From: Dehalococcoidia bacterium
GTDB lineage: Bacteria; Chloroflexota; Dehalococcoidia; UBA3495
Direction: 5' to 3'
Length of the DNA: 9,550 nucleotides
Assembly: GCA_002730485.1 (NCBI GenBank)
Contig: PCAH01000143.1
Coordinates: forward strand, 1-9,550
Shown here: in pieces, positions 1 through 6,341 of the stretch
Layout of the letters: each line of letters begins with the position of its first letter
How positions within the stretch are numbered: position 1 is the stretch's first letter
Notes under the pieces: model-generated
What the model saw: only the letters and a program-made list of their open reading frames with translations
Told to the model about the DNA's origin: nothing
Databases searched by the model: none
Program-made: the position numbers and the translations under genes

Positions 1-9
1 AAACCGTAT

Positions 10-1215
10 CTAGTCGCGGTGATCAGCGACAATCTGACCTTCTTTCATCACCAGTTCCAGCTTGCGCAGGTTCTCGATGTCGGCAAGCGGGTTGTCACCG
101 ACGACAATCAGATCAGCCAGTTTGCCGGGCTCAACCGTGCCTAATTCCGGTCCGACGCCGCACAACTCGGCAGCATTCTTGGTGGCGGCAATCAATGCTT
201 GCCAGGTTGTGGCTCCGCACTTCACCCACAGGCCAAGTTCCAGCAGCGCAGAGTCTTTCATGGGTGATATGTCAGATCCCAATGCCATCTTCACCCCGGC
301 GGACAGGGCTTTTTGGAAGGATGCTCGGTGCTCGGCCGCCGCAGCATCGGCCCGCACCACCAGGTCTTCCGCAAGCTGTTTACGTGCGGCGTAGGCTTTC
401 TCATGTTCTGTGGTAGCCAGGTTCGGCGAAAGCTGGCTGATGGATAGTGTGGGCACGTACCAGGTTCCGCTGGCCACGAAATCTGTGATGCAATCCTCAT
501 CTGTGATGTAGGCGTGTTCCACACTGCGGGCTCCCAATTGGATGGCCATCTTCACCGACTCCGGGTTGGTGGCGTGGGCCATGACCGGGAAGTTGCGCTG
601 TTTGCACAGGGCAAATGCGGTTTCCATCTCCTCTGGCAGCAGGAACGATTCGGTATGTCGGTCCCATCGAGGGCCCATGATGCCGCCGGAGAGATTCAGT
701 TTGATGTGGTCCACATCGTGCTTCATCTGGTCGCGGATGGCCTCTGCGTAACCGTAAGGGCCGTCACACTCGCGGGCGTGGCCGGAGGTCAAGAAGTGGC
801 CGCCAGTGGTGGTCAGGAAACTGCCGCAGGCAAAGACCCTTGGTCCGGCAGGCCCTGGGCCTTCAAACGCCTTACGCCAGGCCACGTCGATCCAATTGTT
901 CGCACCGCCACTACGTATCCCGGTCACTCCGGCCTCGGTCAGTCCCCGCTGTAGATTTTGACCGAAATCAGCGGTGATCTGGGCCACGGTTGTGCCCGCT
1001 GGAACCGGGTGCTGCGGGTGAACGTGCACATCCCAAAGCCCTGGCAGCAGATAAGAGCCGCCCAGGTCGATCACCTGGTCCTCAGATGAGGTGTTCGATA
1101 GTGCGCCGTCTCTTATCTCCAAGATGCGGCCGTCTTGTATGACGACCGTGGCCTGGGTCTTGGGGTCTGGGTTCACGCAGTCGATGACGTTGCAGTTGGT
1201 TAATATCAAGCGCAA
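10..1215 (-). CDS. Metal-dependent amidohydrolase, imidazolonepropionase-like family
   Basis: Probable cytoplasmic hydrolase of C-N bonds (cyclic amide, amide or dipeptide type); the substrate cannot be read from sequence. Visible amidohydrolase signatures, numbered from the chosen start: the HxH metal pair in DVHVHP (about residues 64 and 66), a TGGH segment near 137, the candidate carboxylated lysine in DHIKLN (about 172), VMAHA (His about 214), SVEHA (His about 234) and the catalytic Asp in ALGSD (about 315). The composite beta-sandwich closes with GTVEPGKLADLIVVGDNP near the C-terminus. At about 401 residues it is full length. Start choice: AGGAAG lies 8 bases before a TTG at 1215, but it runs straight into an alternative GTG at 1224, so TTG is favoured; GTG would add three residues. 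It follows the flavoprotein gene by 50 bases on the same strand with no terminator seen between, so co-transcription is likely. Family assignment is secure, function is not. Confidence 0.9.
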   Translation of the reverse strand: MRLILTNCNVIDCVNPDPKTQATVVIQDGRILEIRDGALSNTSSEDQVIDLGGSYLLPGLWDVHVHPQHPVPAGTTVAQITADFGQNLQRGLTEAGVTGIRSGGANNWIDVAWRKAFEGPGPAGPRVFACGSFLTTTGGHFLTSGHARECDGPYGYAEAIRDQMKHDVDHIKLNLSGGIMGPRWDRHTESFLLPEEMETAFALCKQRNFPVMAHATNPESVKMAIQLGARSVEHAYITDEDCITDFVASGTWYVPTLSISQLSPNLATTEHEKAYAARKQLAEDLVVRADAAAAEHRASFQKALSAGVKMALGSDISPMKDSALLELGLWVKCGATTWQALIAATKNAAELCGVGPELGTVEPGKLADLIVVGDNPLADIENLRKLELVMKEGQIVADHRD

Positions 1216-1265
1216 TGGGTTCACTTCCTATTCGATAACCAAGGTTGGATAACTACAGTTTCGGG

Positions 1266-2468
1266 TTACTTAAAGACTACGCACCGGGCTGGGTCTGCTT
1301 CAGAAAGCACTGGAGCGGGGTGTCCCGTGTGAATAAAGTCTGCCAGTAGCTTGCCGGACATTGGGCCACGCCCGAACCCGGAGGATGCCAGGCCAGTCAG
1401 AACAAACAAGTTCTCAAACTGAGGTATCTTGCCGATGATTGGTTTGCCGTCCATGGAAAAGGGCATGATACCGGCCCAGGTACGGGTGATTGGCAGTTTG
1501 CTCACCAACGGGATGATCTCAGAGGCCTGGTCCCGGTTGACCTCGATTCCGGTTGCGTCTGGCGTGTAATCGTAACCCACGAGCTGCCGGTCGCCGCCGA
1601 AGATTATCTCCCCGTTCCTGGATTGTCCGCCGTAGAGGTGACGTGTTACTCGGGTGTCTCCGCGGTGGGTGATCTCCGGTGGGAAGTTATCGTCTGGGGA
1701 CTGGCTGCTCCAATCAAAGGGCGATTCCATGGAACCGCTCAAGTGGTAGATGCTGGGTGGCACTGGCGCTGTGGCCCACATCTGACCTTTGATCGGCGCA
1801 ACGGGAATCTCGATTCCGAGCATGTCTCCCACCGGCCTGGACCAAGCGCCTACCGCTAAAGCGAGGGTTTTAGCCCTGAATTCACCTCGGTTGGTCTGCA
1901 CCTGCCAGGAGCCGTCCGGCTGTTGAGTCATCCCCTCGACGTTGTGGCCGGTCCGGATATCAGCCCCCAGGGCGGTGGCGGCGTCGGCGAATGCCACCGT
2001 AGCCATGGTGGGGTTAGCCTTGGCGCGCTTGGAAAGGTACATGAAACCAGGAATCGACGCTGAAGCTTCAGGTTCAATGGCACGGGCTTCTCTTGATGTC
2101 AGCAGTTCCGCGTGATAGCCCTGAGTCTGATAATTGTGCACGCGGTCGCATACCCAGTCCCACTGCTCCTCATTGTGGATGCCCTGCAATCCGCCTGGGG
2201 CAATGAACTCAATGTCATATCCCATGTCCAGCTGCAAGGATTTAAAAATCTCAAAGCTGCCTGCGGTCAGGTGTGACTGCAAATCTGGGTTATTTCCCCA
2301 GCCCAAGCCGCCAAGACCTCCGGCATTTACCCCTGAGGCTTCACCGGCAACCTCGCCCCGTTCCAAGACTGTGACCCGTTGTCCGTGTTGGGCCAGGTAG
2401 AACGCGGTGGCGACTCCGCAGATACCGCCGCCGATCACCAAGACATCAGATTCATTTGAGTTAGCCAT
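1266..2468 (-). CDS. FAD-dependent oxidoreductase, D-amino-acid-oxidase (DAO) family
   Basis: Flavoprotein of the DAO/glycine oxidase/sarcosine oxidase superfamily, which oxidises amines or amino acids; the substrate is unknown. The N-terminus DVLVIGGGICGVATAFYLA carries the Rossmann GxGxxG (Gly13, 15, 18), and VTVLER supplies the ribose-binding acidic residue (Glu36). The following GEASGVNAGGLG matches the usual flavin-contact loop. The C-terminal part has the second FAD signature, TWAGIMPFSMDGKPIIG followed by FVLTGLASSGFGRGP. Length is 400 residues, normal for the family, with no signal peptide. An in-frame TTG at 2516 would add 16 residues, but it lies inside the predicted -10 box, so the ATG at 2468 is preferred; its ribosome site is weak (GCAGGT, some 12 bases upstream). 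It is the first gene of a likely two-gene unit with the amidohydrolase. Together they suggest catabolism of an N-containing compound, which is inference from neighbourhood only. Confidence 0.92.
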   Translation of the reverse strand: MANSNESDVLVIGGGICGVATAFYLAQHGQRVTVLERGEVAGEASGVNAGGLGGLGWGNNPDLQSHLTAGSFEIFKSLQLDMGYDIEFIAPGGLQGIHNEEQWDWVCDRVHNYQTQGYHAELLTSREARAIEPEASASIPGFMYLSKRAKANPTMATVAFADAATALGADIRTGHNVEGMTQQPDGSWQVQTNRGEFRAKTLALAVGAWSRPVGDMLGIEIPVAPIKGQMWATAPVPPSIYHLSGSMESPFDWSSQSPDDNFPPEITHRGDTRVTRHLYGGQSRNGEIIFGGDRQLVGYDYTPDATGIEVNRDQASEIIPLVSKLPITRTWAGIMPFSMDGKPIIGKIPQFENLFVLTGLASSGFGRGPMSGKLLADFIHTGHPAPVLSEADPARCVVFK

Positions 2469-2490
2469 GAGATATTTTCGACCTGCTTTT

Positions 2491-2552
2491 ATTGGCTTTT
2501 TTCCAAGGTTAGCCAATCATAGGCGCGGCCAATCCTGGGGTCAATGGATTGG
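2491..2552. repeat. Cluster of four CCAAT/ATTGG half-sites around the promoter
   Basis: ATTGG occurs at 2491-2495 and 2548-2552, and CCAAT at 2513-2517 and 2529-2533. They form two perfect inverted repeats. ATTGGCT (2491-2497) pairs with AGCCAAT (2511-2517), and CCAATCC (2529-2535) pairs with GGATTGG (2546-2552). The second pair flanks the -35 box and the first overlaps the -10 box. The arrangement looks like operator half-sites for a transcription factor; the factor is not identifiable and no adjacent regulator gene is present. A leader hairpin is an alternative for the first pair. Confidence 0.4.
2516..2544 (-). promoter_or_regulatory. Sigma70-type promoter for the flavoprotein-amidohydrolase unit
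   Basis: On the minus strand, TTGACC (2544-2539) and TATGAT (2521-2516) are separated by 17 bases. This is close to the housekeeping consensus and has ideal spacing. It predicts a transcript start near 2509 and a leader of about 40 bases to the ATG at 2468. It lies downstream of the min-operon terminator, so the two units should be transcribed independently. Confidence 0.65.
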
Positions 2553-2555
2553 GCA

Positions 2556-2593
2556 ATAAAAAAGGACCGCCAAAGGGGGGACGGCGGTCCTTT
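2556..2593 (-). terminator. Rho-independent terminator of the minCDE operon
   Basis: A perfect 11-base-pair stem (AAAGGACCGCC with GGCGGTCCTTT, arms at 2561-2571 and 2583-2593) encloses an 11-base loop. On the minus strand it is followed by a run of six T (complement of 2558-2563). The stem starts about 30 bases after the minE stop. Orientation and T-run fit termination of minus-strand transcription coming from minE. Confidence 0.92.
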
Positions 2594-2623
2594 CCGAGGA
2601 TTCTAGTGTTACTTGAGGTAAGG

Positions 2624-2929
2624 CTAACCAGTGGGCGCTGGATTTAGCTCCGACAGGTCTTTGACCTCGATGTTGGAAACCAACACCGTTAGGTCATCGA
2701 CGCGGCGGACTTCAAATTCCATGAATTCGTCGTCCACCACCATGTACTTGGAGACCACTTCCCAGATCTCTTTCTTCATGTCTTCCAGCTTGTCCGGTGC
2801 CAGCTCCAGCCGGTCCTGGATAAGAACCAGCTTGAGACGTTGTTTGGCTGTGTCCTTGGACATTGCCTCGGTGGCGTTGTCCAATTCTTTGCCGCTTATA
2901 TTAAAGAGCCAACGTAGTAGTTCACGCAT
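2624..2929 (-). CDS. minE: Cell division topological specificity factor MinE
   Basis: Stimulates the MinD ATPase and displaces MinC/MinD from the membrane, which drives the oscillation or gradient that confines division to mid-cell. The 101-residue product is of normal family size. The N-terminal MRELLRWLF is a likely amphipathic membrane-targeting helix. TAKQRLKLVLIQDR (about 27-40) is the hallmark anti-MinCD segment, and the topological specificity domain follows with LAPDKLEDMKKEIWEVVSKY and VDD. The start overlaps the minD stop by 8 bases, and GGGAGGG (complement of 2939-2945) sits about 9 bases before the ATG, so translation is probably coupled to minD. It is the last gene of the operon, ahead of the terminator at 2556-2593. 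Confidence 0.96.
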   Translation of the reverse strand: MRELLRWLFNISGKELDNATEAMSKDTAKQRLKLVLIQDRLELAPDKLEDMKKEIWEVVSKYMVVDDEFMEFEVRRVDDLTVLVSNIEVKDLSELNPAPTG

Positions 2930-3740
2930 GAGAGTAGGCCCTCCCGTTCATGCCGACCATCCCTTTAACACGGGACAGCAGGCCGTTCTTAGGTTCAAGG
3001 TCCATCAATGGAATGTCCTCACCATCCACCCGGGCGGCGATGCGCATGAATGCGCCACCAGCGGATGACTTGTTGTTGTGGACGACTGGAATACCCCGGT
3101 TGGCCGCAACAACTGTCTGCTCGTCGGCTGGGACCAGGCCAATGACCTCAACAGCTAGCAGGCTTTCCACATCCTTCTGGTCCATCATGTCCCCGCGCTT
3201 CACCATCTCTGGCGCTATGCGGTTGATGATCAGTTTGGGATTGTGCAATCCCGAGGACTCCAGCAGTCCGATGATGCGATCCGCGTCCCGGATGGCCGAG
3301 ACTTCAGGAGTGGTGACGATGATTGCTTCTTGAGCTGCGGCAGTGGCGTTTTTGAACCCCTGCTCGATGCCAGCCGGACAGTCGATCAACACGTAATCGA
3401 AGTCGTTTTCAAGTTCAGCGCATAGCTCTCTTAGCTGTTCCGGTTCAATGGCGTTCTTGTCCCTGGTCTGGGCCGCTGGAATCAGGAACAATTCATAGTC
3501 GTGTTTGTCGCTGATCATGGCCTGGTTCAGCTTGCAGACGCCTTCGATCACATTCACAACGTCATAGACGATGCGGTTTTCCAGACCCATGATGACGTCC
3601 AGATTGCGGAGGCCGATGTCGGTATCGACCACCACTACTCTGTTGCCGCGCATGGCCAGAGCAGTGCCGATGTTCGCGGTGGCTGTGGTTTTGCCCACGC
3701 CGCCCTTACCCGACGTGATTACGATGGTCTTACCCGTCAT
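2922..3740 (-). CDS. minD: Septum site-determining protein MinD (membrane ATPase)
   Basis: ParA/MinD-type ATPase that binds the inner membrane when ATP-bound, recruits MinC and is released by MinE. The deviant Walker A motif GKGGVGKTT (residues 11-19, signature Lys12 and Lys17) opens the protein. VVDTDIGLRNLDVIMGLE (about 37-54) is the typical MinD switch region, and DYVLIDCPAGIEQG carries the Walker B Asp at about 120. The C-terminal GLLSRVKGMVGM is a plausible amphipathic membrane-targeting helix. Length is 272 residues. The reading frame is open further upstream, but the ATG at 3740 is chosen: it has AAAGGAG six bases before it, and family members begin just before the first beta strand. 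This start overlaps the end of minC by 11 bases and the gene's end overlaps minE by 8, a tightly coupled minCDE operon. Confidence 0.97.
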   Translation of the reverse strand: MTGKTIVITSGKGGVGKTTATANIGTALAMRGNRVVVVDTDIGLRNLDVIMGLENRIVYDVVNVIEGVCKLNQAMISDKHDYELFLIPAAQTRDKNAIEPEQLRELCAELENDFDYVLIDCPAGIEQGFKNATAAAQEAIIVTTPEVSAIRDADRIIGLLESSGLHNPKLIINRIAPEMVKRGDMMDQKDVESLLAVEVIGLVPADEQTVVAANRGIPVVHNNKSSAGGAFMRIAARVDGEDIPLMDLEPKNGLLSRVKGMVGMNGRAYSHA

Positions 3741-4632
3741 AAGGTACTCCTTTGTTATATCTAGCAAACCGACCAGCAAATGGGGCCACGTGGATGGATC
3801 GACTCCGCACGTAGGCAATCATGGGGTCGGAGGCAGACGATTTTGCTTTGCGTCGCGCCGATGTTGGCGCAACACCCGGGTACTTTCCTATCTGGAACCG
3901 TGCCGAAGGCAGGTCCAGCGCAATGATCACGGCCTTGTTGTCACCGGAAGCTCCGGCGTGAACCCAACCCTTGAGGGATCCAAACACGACGATGTCGCCA
4001 TCGGCTCGTATCTCGGCTCCCGGGTTCACATCGGCCAAAACGATCACGTCTCCAGAGTGCTCCAGTGTTTCACCGGAACGGAACGTAGATTTAATGAATA
4101 GGGCTTCGGTGATGTTTCTGTTGCGGGCGCCATTCTTGTTATGACGCGATTTCAAACTCTCAATGATCGACTCGATGGCCGTCTTGGATGCCGCGGCGGT
4201 GCTTGGAGCGGTCTCCAGAGGGGATTCTTGCAGCACAACCTCGTTGTGAGCGACGGGTTGTGCCACGGGCTCAACAACAGGCTTGGGGACTTGAGTCGGT
4301 TCAGGTGTGGGAGCAGCCTTGGCTTCGATCTGAAAATCGCCGCCTCCCAGAGACTCGGGCGCGCACCAAAAGCGGGTGACGGTCAAACCCGAATGGGTCT
4401 CGATTATTGACTTGACCTGGGCCAGTTCATCTCTGGCCAGCATCCGTTGGCCCACGTTGATGGTGATGTCGCCCTTGGACCAGAGACCACTCTGTTTGGA
4501 GAGATGTTCACGAAGCTCAGAGGCTACAACGTCGAACGGCGCGCTTTCGTCAATGACAAATGCCACGTCAGTACCCCTTGCGACAACCTGCACTACGCTG
4601 GCTTCTAGCAAGAGACCTCCGTGGCTAGCCAT
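3730..4632 (-). CDS. minC: Septum site-determining protein MinC (FtsZ inhibitor)
   Basis: Antagonist of FtsZ polymers, brought to the membrane by MinD. Residues about 12-90 fit the MinC N-terminal domain (GTDVAFVIDESAPFDVVASEL, then GDITINVGQRML). About 91-175 is a Pro/Ala/Val-rich linker, longer than usual. About 176-281 is the right-handed beta-helical C-terminal domain, with FRSGETLEHSGDVIVLADV, NPGAEIRADGDIVVFGSL and GWVHAGASGD. The usual RSGQ motif reads RSGE (185-188). A basic, Ser/Ala-rich insert lies around 257-268. Total length is 300 residues. Start: the ATG at 4632 has no clear Shine-Dalgarno. A GGAGG inside the gene lies only 4 bases before an in-frame TTG at 4611, so translation could begin seven codons later without touching the domain. 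First gene of the minCDE operon. Confidence 0.95.
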   Translation of the reverse strand: MASHGGLLLEASVVQVVARGTDVAFVIDESAPFDVVASELREHLSKQSGLWSKGDITINVGQRMLARDELAQVKSIIETHSGLTVTRFWCAPESLGGGDFQIEAKAAPTPEPTQVPKPVVEPVAQPVAHNEVVLQESPLETAPSTAAASKTAIESIIESLKSRHNKNGARNRNITEALFIKSTFRSGETLEHSGDVIVLADVNPGAEIRADGDIVVFGSLKGWVHAGASGDNKAVIIALDLPSARFQIGKYPGVAPTSARRKAKSSASDPMIAYVRSRSIHVAPFAGRFARYNKGVPYDG

Positions 4633-4697
4633 GGGGTGGATATTCGATTATTAGATGACATTCTGCCCACTTCACACTCCCACCTTATGTCATCACG

Positions 4698-4727
4698 ATT
4701 ATTTCAGCCGGACAGTCTCCGGCACAA
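4698..4727 (-). promoter_or_regulatory. Possible promoter of minCDE with embedded palindrome
   Basis: On the minus strand, TTGTGC (4727-4722) and AATAAT (4703-4698) are 18 bases apart, giving a leader of roughly 60 bases before minC. Between the two hexamers lies an inverted repeat, GCCGGA and TCCGGC separated by five bases (4707-4723), which could be an operator. The match to consensus is only moderate. A better isolated -10 (TATAAT, complement of 4988-4993) lies further upstream but has no convincing -35, so the real start site is uncertain. Confidence 0.3.
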
Positions 4728-5024
4728 CGATTTATTGGTCAGATTTTAAACAAAATTTAAGATTATGTCCAATCTTGAGCCTCCAAATCGAAACAGTTGC
4801 CCAATTAATGGCGGTAAATTGGAACTTAATGAGGCTTATTTTGCGCAAAAAACCGAACCCACCCGATCGTGCTAGAGGACTGCGAAATAGGGAAGCGGAA
4901 ACCTGATCCCTGGTCAATAATTTCTGAGTGATTTAGCCTTGTTTATGGTTATCTTTGAAGTTAAACGGTAAGTTTACATTGCATAAAATTATAAAATCGG
5001 CAATGCTGTCTGCGTTCTGTTGTT

Positions 5025-5141
5025 CTAACCAAAGATTGAATATTCTGGGTTGCTAATTAGACCAATATGATATGGGCTCTCTCAGGGTAGGTCGATCTCG
5101 ACTAATTTAATTGTGCCTGGGTTAACAACACCTTTGGTTAG
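5025..5141. repeat. Perfect 10-base inverted repeat upstream of the surface protein gene
   Basis: CTAACCAAAG at 5025-5034 is the exact reverse complement of CTTTGGTTAG at 5132-5141, with 97 bases between. The right arm is also half of a smaller local hairpin, CCTTTG-GTTAG-CAAAGG (5131-5147), ending about 40 bases before the ATG. It could be a pair of binding sites, competing leader structures, or chance in AT-rich DNA. Confidence 0.3.
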
Positions 5142-5188
5142 CAAAGGATTTCGCAACGTTCGGTTGATACAAAAGCAAGGAGCGACCA

Positions 5189-6253
5189 ATGGCTACTGAA
5201 GATCAAAATGAAGAGCCTCGTTCGGAATCAGAGACTAATAAGCCGACGGAATTTTTGAGTGGACTCTTGGGTAAGATCACGCTACTTTCGATAACCATAA
5301 CGATTTCTCTTAGTGTCGTGTATACGACAAATAACTATGCTACGTTCTTTTCAAGCCCACCCGTCAAAGATGGTTTCGCGCATGGCAATCAGGCCTGCAA
5401 TAGTGACCAGTTAATGACAGGGATTGAAGAAGACGGTTCACTTATCTGCGCTTCAAGTGAAGGGTTCAGTGGATTTGCGCCTATAATTGAGATCGCTCAT
5501 CCAGACGGACGTGATTGCTTAGCCGGAATGTATCCCCTTGGTGTGGATGAACTAGGAAACGCGCAGCAATGCACCAAAGACTCGGACTCAACGTACTCCG
5601 CAGGAACCGGTCTCACCCTGGTCTCCAATCGATTCAACGTGGATACGGCAACCGTACAAAACAGGGTACATCGGTCATGTGATGTGGGCAGCAGCATCCG
5701 CGTAATATATGCCGACGGTACCGTAACCTGCGAGACAGACGACAACGGGTCAGTTGCCAATAATTCGATTACATCAGTGAAGATACGAAATGGCACGATT
5801 GTTGGATCCGACGTGGATTTAAACTCAGTTCAACGGCGAGTTAATAGAACTTGCGTATTTGGCAGCAGCATCCGCTTAATATCTCCCAGCGGTACCGTGA
5901 CCTGCCAAGGAGAGTCAGACCCCAAGGTTGGTTCTCTCACCACGAATACGGTACCGAGGTGGAGCGGATCACAACTGACGTCTGGAACTATTCGAGATAA
6001 CGGACGGTTTGTAGAAATTGGGACAACTTCCCCGCAGAGCAGTTTGCATGTAAATGGAGATTATATCCAAATCCCAATTATCAACGGCCGTCCACCTGAA
6101 TCAGATTGCGATAGTGAAGCTGAAGTCGGACGCATCGTTTTGAGCAGAGGTCTTGACCGAGGATACGATCACCAGATATACCTCTGCGCTTCTGCAGAAG
6201 CTCCAAGCGGTTGGGTCGGAATTACGGGAGTTTCCATAGATGTTATAGGCTGA
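5189..6253 (+). CDS. Membrane-anchored stalk/adhesin-like protein with tail-fibre-type repeats
   Basis: I do not recognise a named protein, but the architecture is readable. Residues 1-25 are a charged cytoplasmic-type head, about 26-46 is one hydrophobic segment (signal anchor), and the remainder should be outside the membrane. Outside there are four C-x16/17-C units (Cys pairs 70/87, 110/128, 164/181, 222/239). The last two are the GSSIRxI...GTVTC repeat common in phage tail-fibre and adhesin-like proteins. STYSAGTGLTLVSNRFNVD (about 134-152), NNSITSVKIRNGTIVGSDV (about 191-209) and VPRWSGSQLTSGTIRDNG plus IGTTSPQSSLHVNGD (255-291) are typical stalk modules. The C-terminal domain holds one more Cys pair (307/333) and ends SGWVGITG. 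AAGGAG lies six bases before the ATG. It stands alone, divergent from min and convergent with the thiolase, and is more AT-rich than either. A role in surface attachment or as a structural fibre is inference; no chaperone or baseplate neighbour supports a phage. Confidence 0.8.
   Translation: MATEDQNEEPRSESETNKPTEFLSGLLGKITLLSITITISLSVVYTTNNYATFFSSPPVKDGFAHGNQACNSDQLMTGIEEDGSLICASSEGFSGFAPIIEIAHPDGRDCLAGMYPLGVDELGNAQQCTKDSDSTYSAGTGLTLVSNRFNVDTATVQNRVHRSCDVGSSIRVIYADGTVTCETDDNGSVANNSITSVKIRNGTIVGSDVDLNSVQRRVNRTCVFGSSIRLISPSGTVTCQGESDPKVGSLTTNTVPRWSGSQLTSGTIRDNGRFVEIGTTSPQSSLHVNGDYIQIPIINGRPPESDCDSEAEVGRIVLSRGLDRGYDHQIYLCASAEAPSGWVGITGVSIDVIG
5654..5914 (+). repeat. Tandem-spaced coding repeat, 174-base (58-codon) period
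   Basis: Two copies of a roughly 29-codon unit start at 5654 and 5828. In protein they read VQNRVHRSCDVGSSIR and VQRRVNRTCVFGSSIR, each continuing to GTVTC. At the DNA level GGCAGCAGCATCCGC is identical at 5687-5701 and 5861-5875, and GGTACCGT recurs 174 bases apart. The high DNA identity in the core suggests a duplication recent enough, or recombination frequent enough, to be still visible. Confidence 0.75.
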
Positions 6254-6341
6254 TACTACGATTTCCTATTCATTCGAGGGACAATTCAGCGACTGTTATG
6301 TGCTCTTCCAACGCCCGAATTCAGAAACCGCGCCTGTGCCG

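Larger units (their letters stand above)
4633..5188. other. AT-rich intergenic region between minC and the surface protein gene
   Basis: This 556-base stretch separates divergent genes. It is visibly more AT-rich than the flanking operons on the left. Short open frames exist on both strands (about 83 codons on plus from 4655, about 61 on minus from 4917), but they lack ribosome sites and recognisable protein character, so I do not call them genes. It contains the possible min promoter, a perfect 10-base inverted repeat (CTAACCAAAG at 5025-5034, CTTTGGTTAG at 5132-5141), a small hairpin CCTTTG/CAAAGG (5131-5147), and AAGGAG (5177-5182) serving the plus-strand gene. I see no tRNA or riboswitch that I can recognise. 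Confidence 0.6.

Noticed and set aside
514..954. Plus-strand open frame of about 146 codons opposite the amidohydrolase
   Set aside because: It lies wholly antisense to a gene with clear family motifs, has no ribosome site and its translation shows no recognisable protein character.
2469..2516. N-terminal extension of the flavoprotein from a TTG at 2516
   Set aside because: The TTG lies within the predicted -10 box, upstream of the likely transcript start; the ATG at 2468 directly precedes the Rossmann strand.
3741..3818. N-terminal extension of MinD by 26 residues
   Set aside because: The extension lacks a ribosome site and would lie deep in minC; the ATG at 3740 has AAAGGAG and matches family N-termini.
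3571..4101. Plus-strand open frame of about 176 codons across the minD/minC junction
   Set aside because: Antisense to two secure min genes, with no supporting ribosome site or motif.
4655..4906. Open frame of about 83 codons in the intergenic region (plus strand)
   Set aside because: No Shine-Dalgarno, no recognisable motif and an irregular composition; chance open frame in a gap.
4732..4917. Open frame of about 61 codons in the intergenic region (minus strand)
   Set aside because: No convincing ribosome site, overlaps the other weak frame, and no protein family character.
5189..6253. Prophage tail-fibre gene as part of a phage island
   Set aside because: The stalk modules fit, but the N-terminal membrane anchor and the absence of any phage structural, integrase or lysis gene nearby argue against an intact phage region.
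6254..6341. Possible bidirectional terminator between the convergent surface-protein and thiolase genes
   Set aside because: I could find no stem of useful length followed by a T-run on either strand in this short gap.
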